Source of the DNA: an uncultured Prevotellaceae bacterium
GTDB taxonomy: Bacteria > Bacteroidota > Bacteroidia > Bacteroidales > Bacteroidaceae
Length of the DNA stretch: 46,348 nt
Reading direction: 5' to 3'
Assembly (NCBI GenBank): GCA_902767045.1
Contig: CACXFT010000058.1
Span: 1 to 46,348, forward strand
Below, one piece after another: positions 7,679-17,127 of this stretch (the first letter of the stretch is position 1; each line of letters opens with the position of its first letter). A program made the position numbers and the translations under genes. The notes under the pieces were generated by a model, which had not been told where the DNA came from, did no database searches, and saw only the letters and a program-made list of their open reading frames with translations.

Positions 7679-10591
7679 TTAGTATCCAAAAATCTGGTTG
7701 GTGGTAACACGGCGGATGGAAGCCCCCGTTATTTGTTGCAGTTGCTTCAGGTCGAGTTCCTTCTCGTCGCCCAGGATGACGAAGCGGTAGGGTTTGCGTG
7801 CTATGCACTGCTGTTCAAACTTCACGATGTCGGCCAGTGTGATGTTGGGCACAGCCTCGTAGATGCGCTGGTTGATGTCGTAGTCGATGCCCAGGTCCCG
7901 TGCGGCAATCCATGCGTTGATGAGTGCAAACTTGGTGGTGCGCTGACTGGCGAGCCGTTTGGTTAGAGCGTCTTTGGCAATCTTGAAAGCCGGTTCGCTC
8001 TGCGGAATGGTGTCGAGAATCACGTTGAACTGTTTCACGCAGTCGAGCATTTTGTCGTTCTGGGTGATAATGTGTGTGAAGAAATATTCCGGGTCGCCCT
8101 TCAGCGACGGTTCCATGTATGCTGCAAAAGCATTGTAGGCCAGTCCGCGTGCCTCGCGCAGTTCTTGGAACACGATGGTGTTCATGCCCCCGCCATAGTA
8201 TTCGTTGAAGAGTGCCTTCACGGGCGCTTCCTCCACATTCCATGGGCGGTTCTCGTTGTGAATCATGCGCATATAGATGTTTTTCGCATTGTAGGGCGCA
8301 ATCAGAATTTCGTTCTCGGGTGTGGCGAGCATGGTGTAGTGCTTCCCTTGCGGCACGGGCTTCAGTTTATTTCCGAGTTGTGCTATATGAGAAGCAAAGG
8401 CATCTGTGAGTTTCTTTTCGGGCACGGGTCCGTAGTAGAGCAGTGTGTGCTCATATTGCTCCAGGTTTTTCAGCAGGTCGGTCAGCTCTTGTGGTTTCAT
8501 TGATTGAAGCTGCGCGATTGACAGGTCGTTGCGAACGGGGTTGTAGTCGCCATAGAGCCCATAGTAAACAAGACTGTTGAAGTTGCTGCGCTGGTCCAGT
8601 TTGCGGTCGGCGCGCTCCTTGGCCTCTAACGCCACAAACATGTCATAGGCCTCCTGGTCGGGTTTGGCATGGTGCATTACATGTTCAAGCAGTTGCAGTG
8701 CCTCGTTCATGTTTTCGCTCAGTCCGTTCAGGTTGATGTTGATATAGCGGTTGCCCACCCCAATGCTGAACGAGCACGCCAGCTTATAGAACTGCTGTTT
8801 CACCTGTTCGGCCGTAAGCGAGTCGGTGCCTAAGTAGTTGATGTATTCAGCTGCATACTGATAGCGCAGGTCGCTCTCGTTGCCGAAGTCGTAGCGGAAG
8901 GTCAGCTGAAAGCGTCCGTTCTCTTTGTTCTCTACATATATATAAGGTAGCGAAGTGCTGTTGATGTTGCCAAAGGCCAGGTCTTTCTTAAAGTCTACAA
9001 AGCGTGGCTCAATGGGTTTCACTTTGCTCTCTTGAATGTTCTTCACAAAGTCGCTCATCAGTTCTCGGTTGGTGGGAATGGGTGTGATGGCCGGCTTGTC
9101 TATTTTCTTCTGGGTGGGGTCTATGCCCTGTCGTTTATAGATGGCCACATAGTTCTCGCCGAAGTGTTGGCATGCAAAGCTCACAATCTGTTCTTTGGTG
9201 ATGCCCTCTATGCGTTGCAGTTTCTCCACCTCCTGTTTCCAGGGTGTTCCGTTGATGAAGGCATTCACAAACATGTCGGCTCTCATGCTGTTGCTCTCCA
9301 TGGCGTTATAGTAAGCCAGTTTCATGTTGTTCTTCACCGATGGGAGCAAGTCGTCGCTGAAGTTGCCCTTCTTCAGTTTGTCTATTTCTTCGAGCAAGAG
9401 CTGTCGCACCTCGTCGAGTGTTTGTCCTTCGCGTGGCGACCCGGCCAGGATGAAGGCCGAATAGTCCATCATTGTTTCGGCTCCTCCCCAGGCTTCCAGC
9501 ATTTTCATCTGTTGGTTGATGTCCAGGTCAATGAGTCCGGCCGTTCCGTTCGAAAGCATCTGTTCAATCACCTGCAGTGTGTCGGCCTGCAGCGAAGCCG
9601 CCTTGTCGAATCGCCATCCCATCCACAGCTGTTCTGCTTCCAGTCCGATGACGGTTGTGTCTTGCGGTTCGGCAATCGGTTTCAGTTCAGGGAAGGTGGG
9701 CTGTTCCACATTGTCGCCCGGCTTCCATTGTCCGAAGTAGCGGTCGATGGTGGCAATCACCTCGTCGGGGTCGAAGTCTCCCGCCATGCAGATGGCCACG
9801 TTGTTGGGCACATACCATTTTTCGAAGTATCGTTTGATGTTGGTGATTGACGGGTTCTTCAGATGTTCTTGTGTGCCAATGGTGGTTTGTGTGCCATAGG
9901 GGTGGTTGGGGAAGAGCTTGGCCAGCAGAGCATTGTAGAGTTTGTCGATGTCGCTGGTGAGGTGAATGTTATATTCTTCATAGACAGCCTCCAGTTCGGT
10001 ATGGAACCCGCGTATCACCATATTCTGGAAGCGGTCGGCCTGAATCTTGGCCCAGTTCTCCACTTCGTTCGAAGGAATGTCTTCGGTATAGCAGGTCACA
10101 TCGTTGCTGGTGTAGGCATTGGTGCCTTCCGCTCCGATAGCCGCCATCAGCTTGTCGTATTCGTTGGGAATGAAGTATTTCGCAGCCAGCTGGCTCACCG
10201 AGTCAATCTCGTGGTAGGCCTGTTTACGTTCTGCCGGGTCGGTGAGTTTGCGGTAGGCCTCATATCGGCGTTCAATGTCGTCGAGCAGCGGAGCCTCTTT
10301 CAGTGTGTCGGTAACGCCAAACTGCCGGGTGCCCTTAAACATCAGGTGTTCCAGGTAGTGTGCCAGTCCGGTGGTTTCGGCCGGGTCGTTTTTCGACCCC
10401 GTGCGCACGGCAATATAGGTTTGAATGCGCGGTGCCTCTTTGTTCACGCTCAGATACACCTTCAGTCCGTTGTCGAGTGTGTAGAGCCGGGCCTCGGTGA
10501 GGTCGCCCTTCACCGTTTCATATTCATATTTGTCTCCGCACGCGGCGAGCAGTGCGAGTGCGCAGACAGACAGGGCAAGTATTTTTTTCAT
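7679..10591 (-). CDS. M16 family zinc protease, lipoprotein
   Basis: The 970-aa product has a lipobox LLAAC (Cys18), so it is membrane-anchored outside the cytoplasm. The inverted zinc motif of M16 peptidases, HYLEH (78-82), is intact, with a candidate third ligand in the ELEAVYEE segment (about 199-206). The second half repeats the fold, with the Arg/Tyr segment REARGLAYNAF typical of the inactive C-terminal domain. Such two-domain proteins act as a clamshell on short peptides. It sits 3 bases after the DUF4954 gene and 18 before the fumarase gene. The substrate is unknown. Confidence 0.92.
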   Translation of the reverse strand: MKKILALSVCALALLAACGDKYEYETVKGDLTEARLYTLDNGLKVYLSVNKEAPRIQTYIAVRTGSKNDPAETTGLAHYLEHLMFKGTRQFGVTDTLKEAPLLDDIERRYEAYRKLTDPAERKQAYHEIDSVSQLAAKYFIPNEYDKLMAAIGAEGTNAYTSNDVTCYTEDIPSNEVENWAKIQADRFQNMVIRGFHTELEAVYEEYNIHLTSDIDKLYNALLAKLFPNHPYGTQTTIGTQEHLKNPSITNIKRYFEKWYVPNNVAICMAGDFDPDEVIATIDRYFGQWKPGDNVEQPTFPELKPIAEPQDTTVIGLEAEQLWMGWRFDKAASLQADTLQVIEQMLSNGTAGLIDLDINQQMKMLEAWGGAETMMDYSAFILAGSPREGQTLDEVRQLLLEEIDKLKKGNFSDDLLPSVKNNMKLAYYNAMESNSMRADMFVNAFINGTPWKQEVEKLQRIEGITKEQIVSFACQHFGENYVAIYKRQGIDPTQKKIDKPAITPIPTNRELMSDFVKNIQESKVKPIEPRFVDFKKDLAFGNINSTSLPYIYVENKENGRFQLTFRYDFGNESDLRYQYAAEYINYLGTDSLTAEQVKQQFYKLACSFSIGVGNRYININLNGLSENMNEALQLLEHVMHHAKPDQEAYDMFVALEAKERADRKLDQRSNFNSLVYYGLYGDYNPVRNDLSIAQLQSMKPQELTDLLKNLEQYEHTLLYYGPVPEKKLTDAFASHIAQLGNKLKPVPQGKHYTMLATPENEILIAPYNAKNIYMRMIHNENRPWNVEEAPVKALFNEYYGGGMNTIVFQELREARGLAYNAFAAYMEPSLKGDPEYFFTHIITQNDKMLDCVKQFNVILDTIPQSEPAFKIAKDALTKRLASQRTTKFALINAWIAARDLGIDYDINQRIYEAVPNITLADIVKFEQQCIARKPYRFVILGDEKELDLKQLQQITGASIRRVTTNQIFGY

Positions 10592-10594
10592 TTT

Positions 10595-12451
10595 TTACAT
10601 ATAAAGTTTTTGGTTTTCGAAGTCAATCTCCCGGTCCAGCTGTGTGAGGAAGTCTTCCAGCACCTCAGCCTCCACGTCGCCCAAGGTATATTCCTTTTCG
10701 GCATCCTTGCGTATTTCGGCAATCCAGGCGCGTCGTGCAGTGATGTAGTCGCGTTTCACCCGTTCTGCTGCCTCGGGAGTAATCTCGTCGATGTCGTAGT
10801 AGTCGCAAATCATGCGGTAGGTCCATGCCCAACGGTATTCCGAATAGTTTCGGTGAATGTCGTGGAATCGCTGCAGCACCTCTTCCACGGTTTCCAGTTC
10901 TCCGCTGATGATGTCGTTCACCAGTCGCTGTTCTTCGCTTTCGGGCAGCAACAGTCCTGAGAGGTCGTTCCAGCGTCCGGTGCCCACCGTCGTCTTCGGT
11001 TTCTCCAGTGCATGTCGTTTGAGCACGGCTCCCATGTAAATGCGCAGGGCAATGTCGTAGTATTTGATACCCTTCATGAGCGACGAGTTCTTGATTACAT
11101 ATTCGTGGTAGTTATATTCCGATACATTGTCGCCCGAAGCCTCCCTCAGGTTTTCCAGAATCTTCTTGCCCCTGAGAATCTCGCCCACCGAGAACGGCGA
11201 GAGCCAGTCGAAGTTCACGATGCTCTTTCGCGAGTCTTTGGCCCTTTTGTCGCGTTTGGGCCATTTGCGTATGTCGCGGTACAGGCCCACGGTGGTGAGG
11301 TTTCGTCCAGGCACCAGATACATGGTGTCGCCGTATGCGATGAGGTAGGCAAAGGGCAGGTCGCGAGTGTCGGGGTGGTACATCAGTTTGCCGAACAGCA
11401 CGCTGAAGGTTCCAATGTGTGCCGGCATGAGCAGGTAGGCCCCGCTGGCCGTTTTGGTTCCCCGTTCCAGTGTTCCGTAGTGCATGGGTCCCATCTTATA
11501 GGCATGGTTAGAGAAGTTGGTAGCCGAACCAGCGTTGTAGAACGAGAAGTTGGCCCCGATGAGCAGCGAGCTCTTGTGGTGCGAAGCCGTGAACGGACCG
11601 CAGAAAGCCGCGCATGCCTCACCGTTCGACATATAGCTGTTGGCAAAGAACACGCTCTTTTCGGCAGTGAATCCGTTGCTAATCTGGCATGCCTCACCCA
11701 CGAAGCAGTCTTGCATCTTCACCGAGTTGATGATGCTGGAGCCGTCAGAGATGATAGAGTTTTCGCAGATGACCCCCGTTCCGATGTATACCGTGTTGGT
11801 AGGCGACGAGCTGATGGTGCAGTCGCTGAGGCGTGAAGCTCCGCAAATTTCGCATCCGTCGTAGATGATGGTGTTGGTGATCTCTTTCGTGTTCACAATC
11901 TTCACCCCGTTGCCAATGGTTCCCCTTTCGGGTTTTGTTCGTTCAATCTCTTCGTTGATGAGTCGGCGAATGGCATCCTTCAGCGGTTTGTTGCCAAAGT
12001 GTTTCACCATGAAGTCGGCAAACTGGCTGTTGATGTCTTTAAAGAGAATGAGGTTTCCGTCGCCCACCTCGTTGAGCACCGAAATAAGGTTGCCCTCGCC
12101 GTAGGTAGCCCCCTCGGTGGTTTCCATGGTGCACACGTTCGAGATGTAGCAGTCGTTACCGATGGTATAGTTGTTGATGAAGCCCGAAATGTTTTCTATG
12201 AGGCAGTTGTCGCCCACGGTAGCGTTGCGCAGTGTGGCATTGTTGATGCCCGAGTGCTTCACGAATCCGCTGCTCACCTCCACATTCTTTTCAAAGTTTC
12301 CCAGACAGATGTCGCCATAGAACATCACGCGGTGGAAGTAGTTGGGCCGGAAGTTCTCGGCCACGCTCACTCGGGTCCAGTCTTCTGCCCAGCAACTGTT
12401 GTTTTCGAGAACGTTAATCTCGTTTTCTGTTAATGCTCTGTAGTCGTTCAT
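10595..12451 (-). CDS. DUF4954 family protein with left-handed beta-helix repeats
   Basis: The 618-aa soluble protein has no signal peptide. Residues about 60-320 show hexapeptide-like repeats (for example NNATLRNATVGDNCLIENI and EICGASRLSDCTI), the pattern of left-handed beta-helix acyl- and nucleotidyl-transferases. The remainder is helical and rich in charged residues near the C-terminus. I recognise the family as DUF4954, found in Bacteroidetes and spirochetes; its reaction is not known to me. It sits between hflX (39 bases upstream) and the M16 protease (3 bases downstream), so it is probably co-transcribed. Confidence 0.85.
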   Translation of the reverse strand: MNDYRALTENEINVLENNSCWAEDWTRVSVAENFRPNYFHRVMFYGDICLGNFEKNVEVSSGFVKHSGINNATLRNATVGDNCLIENISGFINNYTIGNDCYISNVCTMETTEGATYGEGNLISVLNEVGDGNLILFKDINSQFADFMVKHFGNKPLKDAIRRLINEEIERTKPERGTIGNGVKIVNTKEITNTIIYDGCEICGASRLSDCTISSSPTNTVYIGTGVICENSIISDGSSIINSVKMQDCFVGEACQISNGFTAEKSVFFANSYMSNGEACAAFCGPFTASHHKSSLLIGANFSFYNAGSATNFSNHAYKMGPMHYGTLERGTKTASGAYLLMPAHIGTFSVLFGKLMYHPDTRDLPFAYLIAYGDTMYLVPGRNLTTVGLYRDIRKWPKRDKRAKDSRKSIVNFDWLSPFSVGEILRGKKILENLREASGDNVSEYNYHEYVIKNSSLMKGIKYYDIALRIYMGAVLKRHALEKPKTTVGTGRWNDLSGLLLPESEEQRLVNDIISGELETVEEVLQRFHDIHRNYSEYRWAWTYRMICDYYDIDEITPEAAERVKRDYITARRAWIAEIRKDAEKEYTLGDVEAEVLEDFLTQLDREIDFENQKLYM

Positions 12452-12490
12452 AATTAATTATTGTGTTTGGTTCATATATATCAGTTTAAT

Positions 12491-13783
12491 CTATTCTTCT
12501 TCGGCATTGTAGAGGAAGTCGTTGTAGGGATATTTCTGCACATGCAGTTCGCGCACCTTCTTATACACCAGGTTGCGGAACTCGTCGATGTTCTGTCGTT
12601 CGCGTGCACTAATGAACACGCAGTTCTCGTTGAGCTTGGCCATCCATGTTCGGCGCAGGTCATCGAGCGAGATATTCTCTCGTGTAGGCGGAGTCAGGTC
12701 GTCTTCCTCTTTCTTCACCCATCGGTAGTTGTCAATCTTGTTGAAAACAATCATCGAAGGATGGTTGGCACATCCCAGGTCGGCGAGTGTTTTCTCCACC
12801 ACCTGAATCTGTTCCTCAAAGTCGGGGTGCGAGATGTCAACAACGTGCAGCAGCAGGTCGGCCTCGCGTGTTTCGTCGAGTGTCGATTTAAACGAGTCCA
12901 CCAGGTCGGTGGGCAGTTTGCGAATGAATCCCACGGTGTCAGCCAGCAGGAACGGCAGGTTGTCGATAACCACCTTGCGCACGGTGGTGTCGAGTGTGGC
13001 AAAGAGTTTGTTTTCGGCAAACACTTCGCTTTTTGCGAGCATGTTCATGATGGTCGACTTGCCCACGTTGGTATACCCCACGAGTGCCACGCGTATGAGT
13101 CGTCCGCGGTTTTTGCGCTGTGTTGTTTTCTGCTTGTCAATCTCGGCCAGTCGTTCCTTGAGCAGCGACATGCGCGAGAGAATGATTCGGCGGTCCATTT
13201 CCAACTGCGTTTCACCCGGTCCTCTCAGTCCCACGCTGCCTTTTCCGCCGCCCGAACCCGAGCCGCCGCCCTGTCGTTCCAGGTGAGTCCACAGTCGTTG
13301 CAGTCGTGGCAGCATATAGCGGTACTGTGCCAGCTCCACCTGTGTTTTGGCGTTGGCCGTTTGTGCCCTCATGGCAAAGATGTCGAGTATGAGGCTTGTT
13401 CGGTCCAGAATTTTCACCTTCAGTTCCTGTTCAATGTTGCGCAGCTGTTTGGCCGAGAGTTCATCGTCGAAGATGACCATGCCGATGGGCATGTTATCGG
13501 GTGTGAGTTCAATGCCCTCTTGTTCAAGTTCTTCTGCTTGGTCGGCTCGCAGCTTGATGAAGTCGCGAATTTCCTCGAGCTTTCCCTTGCCCACGTATGT
13601 AACCTGACTGGGCCCGCCCACGCGTTGTGTGAAGCGCTTCACGGTTACCGCCCCGGCAGTGTCGGCGAGAAACTCCAGCTCGTCGAGGTATTCTTTGGTC
13701 TTGGCCTCGTCTTGTTCCTTGGTGATGAGTCCCACGAGCACCGCCGTTTCAGTTTTTGCTTCCGATATAACGAATTCTTTCAT
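12491..13783 (-). CDS. hflX: Ribosome-associated GTPase HflX
   Basis: The 430-aa protein has the HflX N-terminal domain (about 10-200, with GGPSQVTYVGKGKLEEI and the Gly-rich GGGSGSGGGKGSVGLRGPGE segment). The G domain follows: GYTNVGKST (236-244), DTVGF (282-286), NKID (348-351) and FISAR near 385. HflX splits stalled ribosomes and helps after heat stress. The start is supported by a strong promoter 39 bases upstream. It heads the series hflX-DUF4954-M16-fumarase. Confidence 0.95.
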   Translation of the reverse strand: MKEFVISEAKTETAVLVGLITKEQDEAKTKEYLDELEFLADTAGAVTVKRFTQRVGGPSQVTYVGKGKLEEIRDFIKLRADQAEELEQEGIELTPDNMPIGMVIFDDELSAKQLRNIEQELKVKILDRTSLILDIFAMRAQTANAKTQVELAQYRYMLPRLQRLWTHLERQGGGSGSGGGKGSVGLRGPGETQLEMDRRIILSRMSLLKERLAEIDKQKTTQRKNRGRLIRVALVGYTNVGKSTIMNMLAKSEVFAENKLFATLDTTVRKVVIDNLPFLLADTVGFIRKLPTDLVDSFKSTLDETREADLLLHVVDISHPDFEEQIQVVEKTLADLGCANHPSMIVFNKIDNYRWVKKEEDDLTPPTRENISLDDLRRTWMAKLNENCVFISARERQNIDEFRNLVYKKVRELHVQKYPYNDFLYNAEEE

Positions 13784-13821
13784 TCAGTTGTTTTCAGTGT
13801 CTATATAAATTAAATAATGTG

Positions 13822-13852
13822 CAAAGTTACAAAATTGGAATTAATCAGCAAA
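13822..13852 (-). promoter_or_regulatory. Near-consensus promoter of the hflX operon
   Basis: On the minus strand TTTG (13852-13849), exactly 19 bases, then TAACTTTG (13829-13822). This fits the Bacteroidetes housekeeping promoter in both boxes and spacing. The start codon lies about 39 bases downstream. Confidence 0.8.
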
Positions 13853-13895
13853 AAAAAAGTCAACATATTCGTTGCGCGAAGCAAAGACGCTGTTT

Positions 13896-13950
13896 CTTCA
13901 CTCATCACTGTTTACTCTTCACTCTAAATCTTCACTCTAAGCTCTAAACT
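13896..13950. repeat. AGTGAAG-type heptamer array
   Basis: Eight consecutive units of about 7 bp (plus strand CTTCACT, CATCACT, GTTTACT, CTTCACT, one 6-base unit, CTTCACT, CTAAGCT, CTAAACT). The same family occurs at 19264-19326. It lies between the divergent hflX and nagB promoters. With the palindromes at 13978-14040 it accounts for most of the 400-base gap 13784-14183. Confidence 0.65.
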
Positions 13951-13977
13951 CTCCACCTTTCAGGTTCGTACACATCG

Positions 13978-14040
13978 CATGTAGCATTGCTACATGTCGT
14001 GTGTAGCATTGCTACATGTCGCATGTAGCATTGCTACATG
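13978..14040. repeat. Three tandem 22-bp units, each a 19-bp palindrome
   Basis: CATGTAGCATTGCTACATG (9-bp arms around one base) occurs at 13978-13996 and 14022-14040, and with two changed bases at 14000-14018. The period is exactly 22 bp, about two helical turns. It lies upstream of the nagB promoter (14104-14136). It could be a multi-site operator for a dimeric regulator, or simply a repeated hairpin. Confidence 0.75.
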
Positions 14041-14103
14041 CCCTATGTATCAACCCAAGAACTATAGTTTTTGTTGCTGAAAGCATGAATTTCTGTAAGA
14101 AAA

Positions 14104-14136
14104 GTTTGTGCGTTTACAGATTAATTCGTACTTTTG
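14104..14136 (+). promoter_or_regulatory. Promoter of nagB
   Basis: TTTG (14104-14107), 21 bases, then TACTTTTG (14129-14136), a match to the Bacteroidetes promoter pattern. The nagB start codon follows about 48 bases later. Confidence 0.65.
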
Positions 14137-14183
14137 CAAAGAATGAACATAAGAAAATTATTCATCTAAAATATCAAGAAAAC

Positions 14184-14975
14184 ATGAGAGTAATTATCGA
14201 ACCCGACTATGCCAGCATGTCAAAATGGGCAGCCGAGCATGTCATCAAGAGAATCAATGAGTTTAATCCCACTCCCGACCACAAGTTTGTGCTTGGTCTG
14301 CCCACCGGCTCATCGCCCGAGGGCATGTATGCCGAACTGGTGAAAGCCTGCAAAGAAGGGCGCGTGTCGTTCAAGAATGTGCTCACCTTCAACATGGACG
14401 AGTATGTTGGCTTGCCCGAGGAACATCCCGAAAGCTACCACTCTTTCATGGCCCGCAACCTGTTCGACCACATTGACTGCCCCAAGGAGAACATACATAT
14501 TCTCAACGGCAACGCCCCCGACCTCGAAGCCGAATGTGCCCACTATGAGCAGATGATTCAGGAAGCCGGCGGCATCGACCTGTTCCTCGGTGGCATAGGC
14601 CCCGACGGTCACATTGCCTTCAACGAGCCCTGTTCGTCGCTGGCCAGCCGCACACGCGTGAAAACACTCACCACCGACACCATCATTGCCAACTCGCGCT
14701 TCTTCGACGGCGACGTGAACAAGGTGCCCACCACAGCCCTCACCGTAGGCGTGGGAACCGTGCTCGATGCCCGCGAAGTGATGATTCTGGTGAACGGACA
14801 CGGCAAAGCACGCGCACTTCAGGCTGCTGTGGAAGGCCCCGTGACACAGATGTGGACCATCAGCGCACTGCAAACCCACCGCCACGGCATCATCGTGTGC
14901 GACGAAGCTGCCACCGACGAACTGAAAGTGGGAACCTACAAATATTTCAAGGATATTGAACGCGGCAACCTGTAA
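14184..14975 (+). CDS. nagB: Glucosamine-6-phosphate deaminase
   Basis: The 263-aa enzyme converts glucosamine-6-phosphate to fructose-6-phosphate and ammonia in the cytoplasm. Family motifs are intact: [12 protein letters not shown] (sugar-phosphate loop), NMDEYVGL (with the enolising Asp), and [14 protein letters not shown] (catalytic Asp, His and Glu). The frame is open further upstream to 14016, but ATG 14184 gives the usual family N-terminus ([16 protein letters not shown]) and lies after the promoter at 14104-14136. The next gene, 56 bases on, encodes a NagB-like/PIG-L fusion. Confidence 0.96.
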   Translation: MRVIIEPDYASMSKWAAEHVIKRINEFNPTPDHKFVLGLPTGSSPEGMYAELVKACKEGRVSFKNVLTFNMDEYVGLPEEHPESYHSFMARNLFDHIDCPKENIHILNGNAPDLEAECAHYEQMIQEAGGIDLFLGGIGPDGHIAFNEPCSSLASRTRVKTLTTDTIIANSRFFDGDVNKVPTTALTVGVGTVLDAREVMILVNGHGKARALQAAVEGPVTQMWTISALQTHRHGIIVCDEAATDELKVGTYKYFKDIERGNL

Positions 14976-15031
14976 AAAGGCTGCCGCGCCACTACAACTT
15001 CAAATCTTTCATTAACAACCTAAATATAACT

Positions 15032-17023
15032 ATGCGACTCAATCTAAGCTCACAAGTGGTACTGAACAAGGTACCCGAAGAATTCTATAAACCCAAAACG
15101 GCTGTTGACCGTTCTGAAATTACACGGCAGGAGAAGATTCTCACCGACATCTATGCCAAGCTCGAAGAAGGGGCACAAGCCATTGCCGACACCGTGGAAA
15201 CCGAAATCAAACAGCGCCAGCGCGAAGGCCGCTTCTGCGTGATGGGGCTCGGCACCGGCAATTCGCTCACCCCTGTCTACGACGAGCTTATCCGCCGCCA
15301 TAAGGAACAGGGGCTCAGCTTCCGCAACGTGGTGGTGTTCAATGCCTATGAATACTTCCCCCTGAACAAGGGCTCACAACATAGCGCACTCGGTCAGCTG
15401 CGCGAGCGCTTCCTCAATCACATCGACATAGACCAGCAGAACATCTTCTCGCCCGACGGAAGCATTGCCCAGGATGGTGTGCAGCAGTATTGCCAGCTCT
15501 ATGAGCAGCGCATCAAAACCTTTGGCGGGCTCGACCTGATGCTGCTCGGCATCGGACGCATCGGCAACATCGCCATCAACGAACCCGGCTCGGGCATCAA
15601 CTCAACCTCGCGACTCATGCTCATCGATGCCACTTCGCGCGAAGAATCGACCATGAGCTTCGGCACCAACGAACCCGTGCCGCCCTGCGCCGTTACCATG
15701 GGTGTTGCCACCATCCTTTCGGCACGCAAAATATTCCTCACGGCATGGGGCGAGGAAAAGGCCGACATCATTCAGAAAACAGTGGAAGGCCCCATCACCG
15801 ACAACATTCCGGCTTCGTTCCTGCAAACACACAACGATGTGCATGTGGTGATTGACCTGGCAGCTGCCGGCCGACTCACACGCATCGTGCACCCCTGGTT
15901 GGTTACGTCGCTCAAGTGGACCGACAAGCTCACACGTTCGGCACTGGTGTGGCTCTGTCAGAAAACCGGCAAGCCCATTCTGAAGCTCACCAACAAAGAT
16001 TACAACGAAAACGGACTCTCTGAGCTGCTCGCCCTCTACGGATCGGCCTATAATGCCAACATCAAAATCTTCAACGACCTGCAGCACACCATCACCGGAT
16101 GGCCCGGCGGTAAACCCGATGCCGACGACACCTACCGGCCCGAGCGTGCCACTCCGTTCCCCAAACGGGTGATCGTGTTCTCGCCACACCCCGACGACGA
16201 TGTCATCTCCATGGGAGGTACCATACAGCGACTGGTGGCACAGGGTCACGAGGTGCATGTGGCCTACGAGACATCGGGCAACATTGCCGTGGGCGACGAA
16301 GAGGTGACCCGCTTCATGCACTTCATCAACGGATTCAACCAGCTCTTCGGAGAGTCGAAAGACGAGGTCATCAACAAGAAGTATAAGGAAATCAAAGAGT
16401 TCCTGGCTTCGAAGAAAGACGGCGACATGGACACCCGCGACATTCTCACCATCAAGGGACTCATCCGCCGGGGCGAGGCCCGCACTGCCTGCACCTTCAA
16501 CCACATTCCGCTGGAGCGTGTGCACTTCCTCGACCTGCCCTTCTACGAGAGCGGAAAGATTGAGAAACTGCCTATGGGCGAACCCGACGTGGTGATTGTG
16601 CGCAAGCTCATCAGTGAGGTGAAGCCCCACCAGATTTATGTGGCCGGCGACCTGGCCGACCCCCACGGAACACACCGCAAGTGTACCGATGCCGTGCTTG
16701 CCGCCATCGACGAAGAGAAGAAGGCCAAGGCCAAATGGCTCGACGACTGCCGCATCTGGATGTATCGCGGTGCATGGGCCGAATGGGAAATAGAAAACAT
16801 CGAAATGTGTGTGCCCATGAGTCCGGAGGAACTGCGTGCCAAGCGCAACTCCATCCTGAAACATCAGAGCCAGATGGAGAGCGCTCCCTTCTTGGGCAAC
16901 GACGAACGACTCTTCTGGCAGCGTGCCGAAGACCGCAACCGTGGCACAGCCAAACTCTACGACGACCTGGGACTGGCCTGCTACGAAGCTATGGAGGCGT
17001 TCGTTGAGTATAAGCCCCTGTAA
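15032..17023 (+). CDS. NagB-like domain fused to a PIG-L/LmbE deacetylase
   Basis: The 663-aa protein has two domains. Residues about 20-300 resemble glucosamine-6-phosphate deaminase (GLGTGNSLTPVYDEL at about 72). The catalytic segments are altered: NAYEYFPL replaces NMDEYVGL, and GIGRIGNIAINEPG (about 173-186) replaces [13 protein letters not shown], so the acid/base Asp and His are missing while the Glu remains. Residues about 375-663 are a PIG-L deacetylase with an intact zinc motif HPDDD (386-390) and a downstream HGTHRKC segment. PIG-L enzymes remove N-acetyl groups from GlcNAc-type substrates. Databases often label such proteins NagB. I infer a sugar-phosphate-sensing or scaffold half joined to an active deacetylase. 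Confidence 0.88.
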   Translation: MRLNLSSQVVLNKVPEEFYKPKTAVDRSEITRQEKILTDIYAKLEEGAQAIADTVETEIKQRQREGRFCVMGLGTGNSLTPVYDELIRRHKEQGLSFRNVVVFNAYEYFPLNKGSQHSALGQLRERFLNHIDIDQQNIFSPDGSIAQDGVQQYCQLYEQRIKTFGGLDLMLLGIGRIGNIAINEPGSGINSTSRLMLIDATSREESTMSFGTNEPVPPCAVTMGVATILSARKIFLTAWGEEKADIIQKTVEGPITDNIPASFLQTHNDVHVVIDLAAAGRLTRIVHPWLVTSLKWTDKLTRSALVWLCQKTGKPILKLTNKDYNENGLSELLALYGSAYNANIKIFNDLQHTITGWPGGKPDADDTYRPERATPFPKRVIVFSPHPDDDVISMGGTIQRLVAQGHEVHVAYETSGNIAVGDEEVTRFMHFINGFNQLFGESKDEVINKKYKEIKEFLASKKDGDMDTRDILTIKGLIRRGEARTACTFNHIPLERVHFLDLPFYESGKIEKLPMGEPDVVIVRKLISEVKPHQIYVAGDLADPHGTHRKCTDAVLAAIDEEKKAKAKWLDDCRIWMYRGAWAEWEIENIEMCVPMSPEELRAKRNSILKHQSQMESAPFLGNDERLFWQRAEDRNRGTAKLYDDLGLACYEAMEAFVEYKPL

Positions 17024-17045
17024 CACCTCTTTGAAATGTTTTTAC

Positions 17046-17112
17046 GCCCCTCAGTCCAGGGTAGCACCCTGGGTTGAGGGCATTTCGTTTAATCTTCGCC
17101 CTGAAAGGGCAA
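17046..17112. repeat. REP-like palindromic repeat
   Basis: GCCCCTCA...TTGAGGGC encloses a hairpin, CCAGGGT-AGC-ACCCTGG, and GCCCTGAAAGGGC follows at about 17098-17110. It is the same family as 171-253, in opposite orientation. It fills the gap between the PIG-L fusion gene and the esterase gene, ending about 16 bases before the latter's start codon. Confidence 0.7.
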
Positions 17113-17127
17113 AAGCGTTCGCAAATC

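Noticed and set aside
14016-14183. Upstream extension of nagB by 56 codons
   Set aside because: The extension runs through the palindrome array and the promoter; NagB proteins start at the ATG at 14184.
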